Below, piece after piece: positions 42,595-53,440 of a stretch of DNA of 64,000 nucleotides; position 1 is the first letter of the stretch; each line of letters starts with the position of its first letter. This DNA comes from Pollenia angustigena (Eukaryota > Arthropoda > Insecta > Diptera > Polleniidae). The notes beneath the pieces are model-generated. The model searched no databases and was not told where the DNA came from. It saw nothing but the letters and a program-made list of their open reading frames with translations. Both the position numbers and the translations under genes were made by a program. The stretch spans positions 220,762,208 to 220,826,207 of the forward strand of contig OV884058.1 of the NCBI GenBank assembly GCA_930367215.1, written 5' to 3'.

Positions 42595-43600
42595 ACAGAA
42601 AAAATTATTGCCGAATTATTTTCAAACAAACGCTTGTTTGAAATTTTTTTTGATTTCTACAAATTTTTTTACTGACTCAATCAATATTTTTGTTTGATTT
42701 TTATCAAACCAACAAAAATGTGGACAACTATTCAAAAATATAATAAACGCGCTATTGGTTTCAAGTTTTCATAATTTTGTATGAAATATTTAACGCTCTT
42801 TAATGTTGTCGTCTTTTTGCATTTTTTTTATTGATTGTAAGCAACACTTCTTTATGATAAATATAAGAACTACAACAAAAAACACATGCAGTCTATTTTT
42901 GGACCCTTTAAAAAAGTACAGCAATAAAAAAAATTATAAAATAGCGTGACGAGGTTTGTAGTAAAAAAACAACAAAAACAATAGCAGGTAAAAAAAACGT
43001 TTCATTTTTTTTAAACAACAGCAATGAAAACATTATAAGAAACAAAATAAATTTTTGGTTGGTTTCAAAGTTGGTAAAAAAAAAACAAAATCCCGTATTC
43101 AATTTTTTCAAACAGTTTGTTTAAATACATCAAATACAAAAATAGAATGATGACGAAAAACATATCGAGCCGCCGTTTTTGGTTACATTTCTTCTTCATT
43201 AGCAAAGGAAAGGTTGCAGCAACAGTGAGTGATGACGAAAAACAATGTGTGTATAAAAAAAGACTTCGTCCAAAAATTATTCCAACAAAAAAATGTGTAT
43301 CAGCCGGCCGCTCTGCTCTCTTTGCCATCATTATCTTCTAATACAGTGCCAGCTTGTGTGCGCATCATTGCTTGTGCAAAAACCTTTTTTTTTAATTTTG
43401 AAATTTAGTATATGAATTTCAGTAAACTTTTTGTTTGATTCAGTTAAATTATTTGTTTGAAAAAATCAGTGTTTTTTTCAATAAACGAAATGCAAATAAA
43501 TTGTTTGAATATGCGAATTTGTTTATACGACCGATTTCAGACAAAAAATTGTTTGATTCTACAAATTTTTTGTTTGAATTAAATTGTTTGAAAATTAGGT
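42595..43600. repeat. Probable MITE with subterminal TTGTTTGA/TCAAACAA words
   Basis: Words TTGTTTGA and TCAAACAA cluster at 42629-42720 and again at 43426-43595, with TCTACAAATTTTTT also shared (42655 and 43557), around about 700 bp of unrelated sequence. This resembles the subterminal repeat clusters of the hAT-type elements here. I could not define exact ends or a target duplication. Confidence 0.45.
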
Positions 43601-43854
43601 AATATTTTCATGAGTCTCATACGATTCTTGATATGTTTTTTTAAAGAATCGAAAGATAATCTTTGTCCACATCCCAAGCGATTCCCCCTACGCTTAATGT
43701 ACGCTTCTTTCGCTGTGTTATGAAAGAATCACACTCGTGTTACAGTTTCTAGCGTGTGAGAAATCTTCTACGTTTAAAAATGCGCTCGTCGACGATCAAA
43801 ACTCTATTCATGAGACTCGCAGTAGCTCTTACACGATTGAAAATGAAGTAATTA

Positions 43855-43990
43855 GGGGGTAATTTTGTTGTTCACTTCACCTTGCGTTGAGAAAATTTTC
43901 ATATAAAATTTTTTGAATTTTCAAAATTTCAAAAAATTTTATATGAAAATTTTCTCAACGCAAGGTGAAGTGAACAACAAAATTACCCCC
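43855..43990. repeat. Perfect 63-bp-arm palindrome P3 (136 bp), TA-flanked
   Basis: The left arm 43855-43917 (GGGGGTAATTTTGTTGTTCA … ATATAAAATTTTTTGAA) and right arm 43928-43990 are exact reverse complements over all 63 bases, with a 10-base loop TTTTCAAAAT. TA flanks both ends (43853-43854, 43991-43992). No frame. The lack of any mismatch implies a recent origin, gene conversion between arms, or selection. Confidence 0.92.
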
Positions 43991-44049
43991 TATGTTTTTA
44001 CTTAATTATTTTTTTTTTTATATTGAAACCAACAAAATTAAAATCGAAC

Positions 44050-44531
44050 AACAATTGAAGCAGAGCCGCGAATAACGTTGTTAAAGCCACGTTTTGCAAA
44101 ATAAGTTTTTTTTTTGAAAATTATCGTTAACATTACTCTCTTATGATGCACCATAACGCCTTCAAAATTACATAAAAAGAGTTAACTAGTGGAAGAACGT
44201 TGTAAGTTACTAAAATAATGATACAATTTAATGGTTTTGTAAACGTTTTAAAAGCCACTTGCGCAGTAGAAAAACGTTTTAAATGACATCGCGATTGTGG
44301 ATATGAAACGTTTTTCCACTAAAAAGAAAGTTATAAACTGCAATTTTGCATGTTGTTTTAAATTTAAATTTCTTGATATTTTGCGTACTAGATTATTTTA
44401 TCATTAATTTTGATAATTTAAAAAAAAATTTGTAAATAAGTAATCCTGCCTTTTAATAACGTTTTTTTGCTCTCCTGAAAAATAATTATTTTGTCTCTTA
44501 CAACGTTATTCGTTGCTGTGCTTCAATTGTT
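44050..44531. mobile_element. MITE with about 31-bp TIRs (AATTGAAGCAGAGCCGCGAA)
   Basis: AACAATTGAAGCAGAGCCGC GAATAACGTTGT at the left is matched by the reversed right end (AACAATTGAAGCACAGCAAC GAATAACGTTGT), three differences. ACGTTTT/AACGTT words recur inside. The target duplication is not evident because the outer bases are part of the inverted repeat. Confidence 0.72.
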
Positions 44532-44655
44532 AAAAAATAAAAAATTTTAAGTTGTACGATTTTTTGACGATTTTTCAAAACGAGAAAGACGATTTTTTTA
44601 TTTTTTCTCAGAAAATTTAAGATTTTTGTAAACAGTCATCTGGCAGCCCTGCTTG
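44532..44655. repeat. Solo right end of a hAT-type element (GACGATTTTT words, CTGGCAGCCCTG end)
   Basis: GACGATTTTT recurs three times (44565-44600) and the stretch ends CATCTGGCAGCCCTG at 44655, the same terminus as hAT-6 and hAT-9. The left end is not found, perhaps because the MITE at 44050 or other insertions disrupted it. Confidence 0.6.
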
Positions 44656-44699
44656 CACTTTTCACCAAAACTTGAACAATGCATTAAAAATGAAGTGTC

Positions 44700-44752
44700 A
44701 TAAGGGCTTTAGCGAAACTCTTACATTTTCCCCTTACAAAACTGCTTCTTTT
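44700..44752 (-). repeat. Fragment of repeat L
   Basis: Reverse-complement match to 32720-32760 (AGCAGTTTTGTAAGG, AAATGTAAGAGTTTCGCT). Confidence 0.5.
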
Positions 44753-45191
44753 GGAGCTCAATTTTTTATTGGGTAATTTATGGGTTTTGCAAAATTCTAT
44801 TTGATTTTTTTTTTTAAAGATTAAAAAAATATATCGAAAGTTATCTTAATATTAATGTTTTTCAATTTATATAACAATGGGCAAACGATATAAAATTTAG
44901 CTTTAGAATGCTAAGAAAAAACTCAAACTAATAAAACCTCAACCAGTTTTAAAAGTACTACTTTTTTAAATTGAAATTTGTTGAGCAAAATAATTTTTCT
45001 AAAAACTAAACATCCCAAAGACTAATTTCATGTTTTTCAGTGGGTCAAATAAAACAACTGCATTTATAAATAGTCTCGAATAAATAATTTTAATTGCGTA
45101 CATAAAACCCGATTTCATTTACCTTTAATTTTTTGATTTCAGTGACGTTTTAATAATTTCTAAAAGATCTATCATGTCAGTGGGTCAAATA

Positions 45192-45880
45192 AAACAAGTA
45201 AGAAAGTATAGTCGGTCAAGCCCGACCATTTGATACCCACCACCACAGTATTAAAAACACATCATGCTTATATGTCCATATAAATATGGATTTATCTTTG
45301 TTTATAAAACTCATTAAAATCGGGTTAAAAGTTTGTGAGGGGCAGAAATCGCCCCCTTCCTCCCCTTGTGGTCCTATTTTTGAAAAACTGTATAGCTTAT
45401 GTGTCCATATAGATATGGATCTATCAATGTGTTAAATTTCATAAAAATCGGTTTGAGAGGCAGAAATTGGGCCTATCTCCCCTCGTGGTCCTATTTTTTA
45501 AAAAATACATCCCGTTTGTGTCCATGAAGATATGGTTCTATGTAAGTTTTAAATTTCAATAAAATCGGTTTGATAGTTTCTGGGAGGAAGAATTGTCCCC
45601 CTATCTTCCCTCGTGGTTCTACGATTTGGCCCATTTTCAATAGGCTTGGTCCTTGTGTCAATAAGAACCAATGTCCTAAATTTTATCAAATTATCTCCAA
45701 AATTGCGACCTGTATTTTGCGCACAAGGTTACATGGACATCCAGCCAGCCGGACGGACATCGTTAGTTCGACTCAGAAAGTGATTCTGAGTCGATCGGTA
45801 TGGTGGGACTAGGACCAATATTTTAAGGCGTTACACACATCAGCACAAACGCATAATACCCTCTCCACTATTGTGGTGTC
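45192..45880 (-). mobile_element. DINE-A copy 3
   Basis: In plus coordinates it starts AAACAAGTAAGAAAGTATAG, stem-loop GTCGGTCAAGCCCGAC, central blocks (TCCATATAGATATGGATCTA), the GCGCACAAGGTTACATGGAC core with CCGGACGGACATCG, GATTCTGAGTCGATCGG, and ends ATACCCTCTCCACTATTGTG GTGT. It is the cleanest DINE-A copy in the window. Confidence 0.85.
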
Positions 45881-46270
45881 TCGAAGAAAACATTTTGATA
45901 GAAGGGAAACAAATTCGGTACGCTGAAACCTGAAAAATTGCAACCAAAACCCGATTCCATTGCCCTTTGACCTTTTACTTTATAAAACGCTTATAAAAGG
46001 GGTTAAGAGATATTTTTGGAACATTAATAGAAAGATCTGTCGATATTTATCATCAGCGTTCAAAAAACTGCAGTCAAAGTAGAACAACTGCCATTTATTC
46101 CACTTCTACATTTGTCATTGGCCCAAAATAGACTTATGCTTTCACTTTTGAATCATTAAATGTAAACAGTTGCTGTCAAACCAACTTAAAATGCGCAAAG
46201 TTGTACACCAATTTTTGTTTTTGACAGTTTTTGATTTCGACTGCAGTTTTTTAAACCCCGTTAATCATTG
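45881..46270. other. No supported feature
   Basis: Ordinary AT-rich sequence; nothing recognised. Confidence 0.45.
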
Positions 46271-46643
46271 CCCTGCAAATAGTAGAACCAGTCCAAACAC
46301 GCGTGTGAAGAGTAGCCCACAATGGACTAGGACTAGTGCAAAAGTAACCCAAACGTATGGAAAAACATGGTATATTTAACATTACGATGTCCTACGGCAG
46401 GACCATATAACCCACCCTTGGACTTCTAAGGAGTAGTTTAAAAACTGCGCCATGGAATAGTCAAGAGGATTAGTTTTGAAGTCGTTTAAAAACGAAAGCA
46501 CGTCGCTAAAAAACGAAGACATGTCGTCTCACTACAAACACTTTTTAACATTGACATTGTCCATGCTTGCATTACATCGGACCAGTCCATGGAGTAGTCC
46601 ATTTTATCCAAATGGAACAGGTGGTCCAGTATTATTTGCAGGG
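46271..46643 (-). mobile_element. C-family element, copy 2 (short, uninterrupted)
   Basis: Ends CCCTGCAAATAGTAGAACCA and, reversed, CCCTGCAAATAATACTGGAC. Its whole 373-bp body matches copy 1 (4480-6765) in reverse, without the hAT-1 insertion. No clear target duplication. A coding frame on the plus strand here (46476-46676) is only repeat sequence, since the same frame appears inverted in copy 1. Confidence 0.72.
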
Positions 46644-46758
46644 TATTTTAAGGGTTCCTTTTTTGCGACAGTGTAAAACAAAATAAAAATACGCCAAAAA
46701 CTCGATTTAATTTTATAAGACGTTTGTTTTAAAAGCTAAAAGGTATTTAGCTTAACAA

Positions 46759-47904
46759 CCCTAAAGATAATATTGGACTATGTGGTCCATTATTGCTTAA
46801 ATTGACAACTTACAACATGGTCCAATGTACTGTAGTATGGACCATGTTGTAAAATTAATAAAACAGGCAGCATGTCATATTAAAATCAAACTTACATTGA
46901 ATAATACTCTCCAGTGTTTCAGTCTTTAACGAGTTTCTTTCCTTTGTCCATTGAGCAAACTAAGTACTCAACTTGAAAAAAATCTAACTCTTTTGATTTT
47001 TCTTCAACCAACTCGACAACTGTCAAACTGATCAATTAAAAAAGCCATACACGCTTTGATTTGGACAACGACCGACTCAGTTGGCAATTGAATTGAAACG
47101 TGTATGGGCTGCCTTAGAGAAAGCAATTTGTCGGTTTTCGATTACCTATAAAAGTTGTTTACACGGTATTACTTTTTACAGCCACTAGTTGAAACAAAAT
47201 TTGAAAGAGGACTATCATCTAATATTATTGAAAGCTTTTACCAGCTTTACACCAGATAACAGTTGAATTTAATTAAAGTTCTTTATACAATTACCTTATG
47301 TTAGCAGTGTTATAACAGAAATATTAACCTTTGTTACCAAGTAAAGCAAAAAACTAATTTGTTTGTCTTGACCTGTACAAAAAACCAGGACAATTTAATA
47401 GTAGACCAGGACACCAGGCCAAGTAGTCTAAAACCAGGACAATCCTGGAAAACCAGGACGTATGGCAGGCCTATCGTAACGGTACTTCCCAGATATATGA
47501 GATTTTTAGAGAACATGCAAATGCTCAAAAATTATCGATTTTCATCAAAAAACAAAAATTTAAAATGTTGTTGGTTACATCATTTTTGCTATTAGGGCTC
47601 GATATACATATGTAATAATAGCAATAAAAGATTACAGTACACACCATAAAAGGCGATTAGTAAAAAATGAAAAAGAAGTGTACTCCATACTGTAGTAACG
47701 TGGAGTACTTCAAAAACTAACCCACTTTAGTACTCCATGGAGTAGTTTAGGGACTACTTCGGTGGGTTATATGGTCCCCTCATAGGACATCGTAATGTTA
47801 AATGAACCACCTTTAACCATATTTGAAGTAGTTTTGGAGTACTCCTACTCCTTTATGGACTACTCTTTACATGCATGTATGGACTAGTCTCGTTATCTGC
47901 AGGG
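46759..47904. mobile_element. C-family element, copy 3 (1.15 kb)
   Basis: Ends CCCTAAAGATAATATTGGAC and, reversed, CCCTGCAGATAACGAGACTA. ATGGACCATGTTGTAAAATT, TACTCCATGGAGTAGTTTAG and GTGGGTTATATGGTCC words match the other copies. The middle is unrelated and includes a hAT-like tail (47345-47483). Confidence 0.6.
47345..47483. repeat. hAT-like terminus with repeated CCAGGAC words
   Basis: ACCAGGAC recurs five times in 47385-47460, followed by GTATGGCAGGCCTA at 47469-47483; the reversed end TAGGCCTGCCATAC is hAT-style. The partner end was not found. Confidence 0.45.
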
Positions 47905-49024
47905 AAACATAACATATACATACACATATAATTCGAGGATCGCATCAAAACCTCGTTTTCAATAATATTCCACCTTTTACACTAAATTAAAACTTTAAGC
48001 GATACATATCTTATTTTACAAGGTTAAGAGCAATTTATTTGATTCGTTTTGAAAGAAAGTAGACTTTAATCCATCAATAATTATAAAAAATTTGTGATCA
48101 TTACTTCATAGGTACAGTGGGCCAAAAGCAAAAAATATGCTTAAAACATTTAAGTATAAACACAAAGTTTAAATAAATAATAGAAAGATTTAAACAATTT
48201 AGACTTATTAAAATATTTATATATCTCTTTAACCCCCAACCAACCCACTGTCGAATCACATAGTTTCTTCTTAAAAGTTTACGAATTGGTACGGTTGGAC
48301 AGAGAAAGAGAAAAAGTAAACAAATGGCTGGACAAAGGGGCAGACGAACAGACATTTAATTTCGTAGAACTGGAAAATGAACAAACTTTAACAAAATTTC
48401 ATTTTTTTTTTTTTTTGTCTTTTATTCTATACGAATAAATGTTGTATGTAAAATAAAAAAATAAAATTAAGAAAGAAAAAAATAAGAAATTACAAAAAGA
48501 AAAGAATTATTATTAAAAAAAAACACACAGCAGAAAAAAAATTAAAGATAAATTATAAAAGCAGAACAAATTTTTTTCCTCTTCAGTTTTGTAAATTTAA
48601 TAAGAATTTTACAGAGTAGAAATAAAAAAATGCAAAAAAAACTTCAACAAAGTGGAAAAATTATAACAGAATTTTAATTTTTGTTGAATTTTGTTCACAT
48701 TTCCATAATATTTTGTAAAATAAAGAGAAAAAAAAACTATTGCGAAATTAAACTAAAATTATGTATGAACCCACCAGCACAGGAGTATGAGAGCACATCA
48801 GTCGGAAAAGAACAAATTTAGTCTTTTTTTTTTTGTCTTATAAAATTCATTTTTTGCCTTTTTGGGTTTTTTGTTTGTTTTGCAGAGGACTGAAAACGGT
48901 AAAGCTTCCACAAAAGTGCAGGCAAAAAAAATCTGAATGAAATCATAAAAAATAATAAACAAAAATTCACAAAAATAATATGAAAACAAATGCCAAGTTA
49001 GAAAAAAATTTTAACAACTTAAGT
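47905..49024. other. AT-rich DNA, no supported gene
   Basis: Long A/T runs (48404-48416, 48829-48838). The open frames at 48101-48355 and 48798-48989 are low-complexity. Confidence 0.5.
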
Positions 49025-49032
49025 TTAAGAAG

Positions 49033-49601
49033 CAGGGCTGCCAGGTACTTTTTTCCTTGTCCCCAAAAAATTAAAAAAATATCCCCAAAAATCCCCAAAT
49101 TAAGAAAAAAAACATTAATAAGTAAATATTTTTCTGTTTGTTTTTTTTTCTGCCCAAATTTAAAATTTTTTTTTTTTTTAAAGTAAAAATAGTAAGAAAA
49201 ATTTTTATTAGAAATCCCCAAAAATCCCCAAATAAAAATTTTTTGTAAAAAAAATTATTTGATTTTATTTGTACCCTGAAGGAAAAATAACATAAATTTA
49301 TAAAGTACCTTTAACACTACCTTTTAACTAAAATGATAATCTTAATAAGGACCTTTTACACCGTATAAGTTGTTGATAAGAGTAAGATAAAAGTTTTGCT
49401 ACTTTTTTTCATATTTTTAAAACGAGACAAAGAAAAATAAGCATAAATATTAAAAGGGAAAATATATTAAAAGAGTGTAAAATCCCCAAAAAATCCCCGA
49501 ATTTTTTTTTTAAATCCCCAATCCCGAAATCACTTTCTCTGTCCTTTTTGTTCGCACAAATCCCCAACTTTGGGGATAAATCCCCAAGTCTGACAGCCCT
49601 G
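49033..49601. mobile_element. hAT-9: 569-bp hAT-type MITE with repeated TCCCCAA words
   Basis: CAGGGCTGCCAGGTACTTTT at 49033 and, reversed, CAGGGCTGTCAGACTTGGGG at 49601. Perfect 8-bp duplication TTAAGAAG at 49025-49032 and 49602-49609. ATCCCCAAAA recurs near both ends (49060-49100, 49215-49230, 49482-49590). No coding capacity. Confidence 0.92.
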
Positions 49602-49609
49602 TTAAGAAG

Positions 49610-50067
49610 ATATTAAAGTTTTAAAAAGAAATTAACAGCAAACGGAAAAATAAAAGGACAACTAACAAATTTTTGTTTGAATAAAGATTAAAGTTTGGGA
49701 GAATATTAAATGCGAATTAAGTCTTTTGTTTTATTTGTTCATTAATATTTTCAATAAACTTATTAGCAGGGCAAGGCAATTGCATGTTTTTTCCTTGTGC
49801 GCCCAATGACACCATATCTGGGGCATTTTGACAAAACATCTTAAGTTGAATTTAAAAAGTTGAAAAAAATGCTGTTCATCATGCGAACTTTCATTCAAAA
49901 AACATTTTGGTAAACGTTTTTAAAATTTTGTATTATAAACGAAATTTTTCTTTAATTTTGTTTTATTTTGTTATTTAATAAAAATTACTGTTTCGCCGCG
50001 CTTTTTTTAAAACCTTTTTGCTATCTTATCTCGACTTAAGATGTTTTTTCAAAATGCCACGGATATA
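49610..50067. other. AT-rich DNA, no feature seen
   Basis: No recognised structure. Confidence 0.45.
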
Positions 50068-50282
50068 CAGTATTTTTCGTTTAGCTGCACATTCAAGCAG
50101 CATAAATAATGCTTTTAAAAGAATTCACTTACCTGCGCTTAAATGTGTACTTATGTAAAATTTTTTTCTTATTACAAAAATAGATTTAGTCATGCAATCA
50201 TTATTTTCAACAAATTTTTTTAATACAGTTTTAAATTTTATATTAATACATATATGTTTATAAAACAATTTATTTAAAACAA

Positions 50283-52935
50283 GTTAGAGTGCTATTTTCA
50301 GCTGTGCCAAATCATTTCGCTCTATATGATATCTACATTTTATATATTAAAAAAATCAATTTAATTAAAAAAAAATAAAAACGGCGTTAGCATTAACATT
50401 GCTCGCGGCTTAGGCCTTTGTTAAATTTTTGACTGGCATTCAGAAAGTTTTATGCTTTTTTTTAGAAATTGGAACCAGCTTGAGTAAAATATCATGACTA
50501 GTAACAACAGTTTTAATTGATTTAAAATTATTTTCAGGAGGGGAATTTGTATTGGACCCATTATAAATTATGAACCAATCATTCCAAAATTCTGTAGAGT
50601 GATTGCTGGTGATAAAAAAAACATAGTGAAATTTGTTTTCGAGTTTACAGTGCGTTTCAGAGTACTACTAAGTATGGGATCTGAGATAAATTATGGACCA
50701 AATATCAAAAAATTGCATTACATTTTTTCTGGCCATATGAAGCTAAGTTGGAAGAAATTTTACTGCTACGGTTTTAGGCGCATTTAATTAATCTCCCAGA
50801 GTACGCTGTATATGCGGCCGATCTTCACAATAACATTTCCAAAATGAATTTGTGCAAAATCTTATACATATTATTGCGTGCATTGTTCCACCATTTATGT
50901 TAGTTTTTGTCACGAAATTATCATCTTTTTAGGGTGGTGGTTCCACATTTTGATTCACAGCTCTGATCCTACGAAAACGATTTTGCTGGCTGTCAATCCC
51001 AAAATCAATTAAACAAATTTTTTAAAAAGTATTTCAATTTACATATATAATGTGATAAATGAATCAATTATGTTTTTGTTGAAAGAAAATTAAAAATATA
51101 ATTTTGATTTAATATACATTTTCGTTGTTTGTTCGTTTAAAATAAAATAATTTAAACTTGTAGATGTGTTGTTGGGAATTGTCAACGCCTTAATATTAAG
51201 GCTTTGACAATTGTTGAGAAGCAAGATTTATTCATTGTTTTAAATGAAGCGATATAAGGCAGCAATCGATATGGTCCAACATTCTCACAAATAATAGGAT
51301 CTTGTTGGGCATCCGCTTCTTTTAAAAGTTTAGGACATTGATTTCCTTCAAAGGCATCGCCTTGGTAATTCTTAGGCTTAGCTTTTTGGGCCACAATAAA
51401 GCTTTATCACGACCTACTACTTTAACTTTTCTCTATTGCATATGTATTGTCGAAATCATCATTATTCTATTCCGCGAATAATGCAAAATTAACTGTACTG
51501 TGACCTTCTTTGCTTCTTTTTTATCACAACCTAAACGTTGAAAGTGCAAATAATCTTCCTTAAAATTGTTGTACGTTTTTAAATTAAAATATTGGTCACC
51601 GTAGGTTTTTGAATCATTTTCTTTATATATTTGATTAAAGCCTACTAATTCACCCAAAGTTATAAAGCAATAAGGGCACGGGTATGTGGCATTTGCTGGC
51701 TGCTGTCCATTAAACATTAAAATAGGTTTAATTTTATTTTGTTAAATGAACTAAAGTTTTAAGATTGTCATAAGTCTCTTTAAATTGTGGTACTATGCAT
51801 AGTATAATTAACCGATTGACACTATTTAATTTGCGTTTATTTCCAATATTTCCCCTAGAAGAATAAAAGGATAAGTTTTTACTTTCACAATCGTTTGAAT
51901 CATTTTCTTCTTCTTCAGATAAAATAGATAACGAAATTTTGAAAAAATTTTGGCCTCCATCTGCCAATAATTTTATTTTAGTTTCCTGTATTTGCTCCAC
52001 GTTCCGTTGTTCAAAAACAAAGTGAAGAAGTTCACTAGCGTTAGCATTAACAACCGGTCTTTGTGAATTTCCTTCTTTAGTCTCGAAATTTGAAAAAGTT
52101 TTTTGGTAAATAGTTTCCATTGACTTTTGTTTTTCTTGCATAGGGTGGTTATAATTCGAAGGAACAGATTTCCTTCCAACTTTGCTACGAATGAAGTTGA
52201 CTAATTTTTTCATATAATTTGAAGATGATGCAGTATTAGCTTGAAAATTATATAATCTTTCAGGAGAAAAGATTATTTCCTTTGGAGTTTTTTTTTATTA
52301 ATGGATATTCGAGTTTTTTCACCTGTTACATTATTCAAAAGTAGCTCATCATCAGTACTGGTTGGCGCAAAAATCGAAAAAGTGAATATCTCAAGAAAAG
52401 GAGCAGCTAGGATTTCAATTCAAACGGCTTTTGAATACATTTTTCATCACAAACAAATCCCTGCTTTTGATTTTTGTCGCCATTTTTATGGAATAATAAA
52501 TTGCTTCCTGCCCGCCGTGTAATATTTAATTGAATCATTTAACACATTGTTTGAAACGGCAAAGATTTTGATAATTTTTTTTAATTAAAATTAAAAAAAA
52601 TAATTTATTGAAAAAAAATTTACAATTTTTAGTTATCTTATAATCATTTTGGTAATAGGTACAAACTCAACAAATTGTTTGCTTAATTTTTTTTTTGTAT
52701 AGGATAACTTCAAGCAATTTGACACCAAATTTGTTCTTTTTTATTGAGTTTTTCGAAAGTGAGCGTGTTTTCAACAGACGAACAGACAGATGGACATGGC
52801 TAAATCGACTTAGAATTGCTCAAGGAGCCAGAATATATATTCTTTATGGGGTCTGAGATGACTAATAAAAAAGTTTTACACGGACTTACAAACTTAGTAC
52901 ATGCTCATTCACCACTATTGGTGATGGAGGGTGCA
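50283..52935 (-). mobile_element. DINE-B copy 4, split by a 1.7-kb coding insertion
   Basis: On the plus strand it begins TTAGAGTGCTATTTTCAGCT GTGCC (decayed 3' stem-loop), continues with GGACCAAATATCAAAAAATT, CTGGCCATATGAAGCTAAG and CCACATTTTGATTCACAGCT, and reaches CTGTCAATCCCAAAA at 51003. It resumes at 52699 with TAGGATAACTTCAAGCAATT TGACACCAA, GAAAGTGAGCGTG, the GGACATGGCTAAATCGACTT core and TGATGGAGGGTG at 52935. Comparison with copy 2 (31052-32640) shows that only about six bases are lost at the junction. Confidence 0.8.
51004..52690 (-). pseudogene. Unrecognised decayed coding element inserted in DINE-B
   Basis: Three co-oriented minus-strand frames (52213-51734, 51717-51433, 51394-51182) abut with small frame changes, as expected for one protein of at least 350 residues broken by frameshifts. 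N-terminal sequence may extend to about 52300 (IIFSPERLYNFQAN). Visible motifs: IKLLADGGQNFFKISLSIL, an acidic stretch, RLIILCIVPQFKETYDNLKT, and a CPYC zinc-like pair in NATYPCPYCFITLGELVG; farther on, CENVGPYRLLPYIAS. I do not recognise the family. Its placement as a discrete insertion suggests a transposon protein. The ends AATTAAACAAATTTTTT (51007) and, reversed, AATTAAGCAAACAATTTG (52688) may be weak inverted repeats. A fragment of some other mobile or viral-like gene is an alternative. Confidence 0.6.
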
Positions 52936-53440
52936 CACACAATCACAGCTGCCAGATCAAATGTATTTTCAATTTAAAGTTTTATTTCAAAATTGAATTT
53001 TTTGCCTATCTTTTTCATAAAATAGCGATATGATACATTTTTTTTAATGATGCACTTAAAAATAATATTTTGTATTAAAAATAAACATTGTTGACCAAAA
53101 ATCGAATGCTGTTATCCAAAATATGCACTTAAGCAAAATGCACGTACACGATATTTTTTCTAACAAAATTTACCCATACTACACAATGCTTTGTATTTTG
53201 TGGAGATAGGCAAAAAATGCAGTTAAGTGAAATGCAGCTAAACGAAAAACACTGTATTTACATATTTGTTTTTAAGCTCTTTATGAATTTTGGCATCGAT
53301 TTGCTAGAATCTCAATGTGCATTACTAAAACGTATACACGAAATATTCAGAAAAATATTTAATCATTGTCCTGTATTCATGGGTCCACATTGGCCAAGCG
53401 AGTTTTATTGCCTTTTATTTTTAAAACGAGTCAATGTTTT

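Larger units (their letters stand above)
50068..53254. mobile_element. 3.2-kb element with pogo-like TIRs enclosing a DINE-B and a coding insertion
   Basis: CAGTATTTTTCGTTTAGCTG CAC at 50068 and, reversed, CAGTGTTTTTCGTTTAGCTG CAT at 53254: 22 bases with one mismatch. TA on both sides (50066-50067 and 53255-53256). AGTTAAGTGAAATGCAG and CACTTAAGCAAAATGCACG lie just inside the right end. Inside sit a DINE-B (50283-52935) and, within that, an unrecognised coding element (51004-52690). No pogo transposase is seen, so the outer element is non-autonomous, about 0.5 kb once the insertions are removed. Confidence 0.75.

Noticed and set aside
44061..44520. Considered as a hAT element with CAGAGCCGCG ends and octamers AATTGAAG / CTTCAATT
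   Set aside because: The flanking octamers are inverted, not direct; they belong to the inverted repeat itself, so no 8-bp duplication is shown.
46476..46676. Open frame very similar to an inverted frame at 4465-4647
   Set aside because: Both lie in copies of the C-family MITE; the similarity is repeat homology and is seen in antisense orientation, so not a gene.
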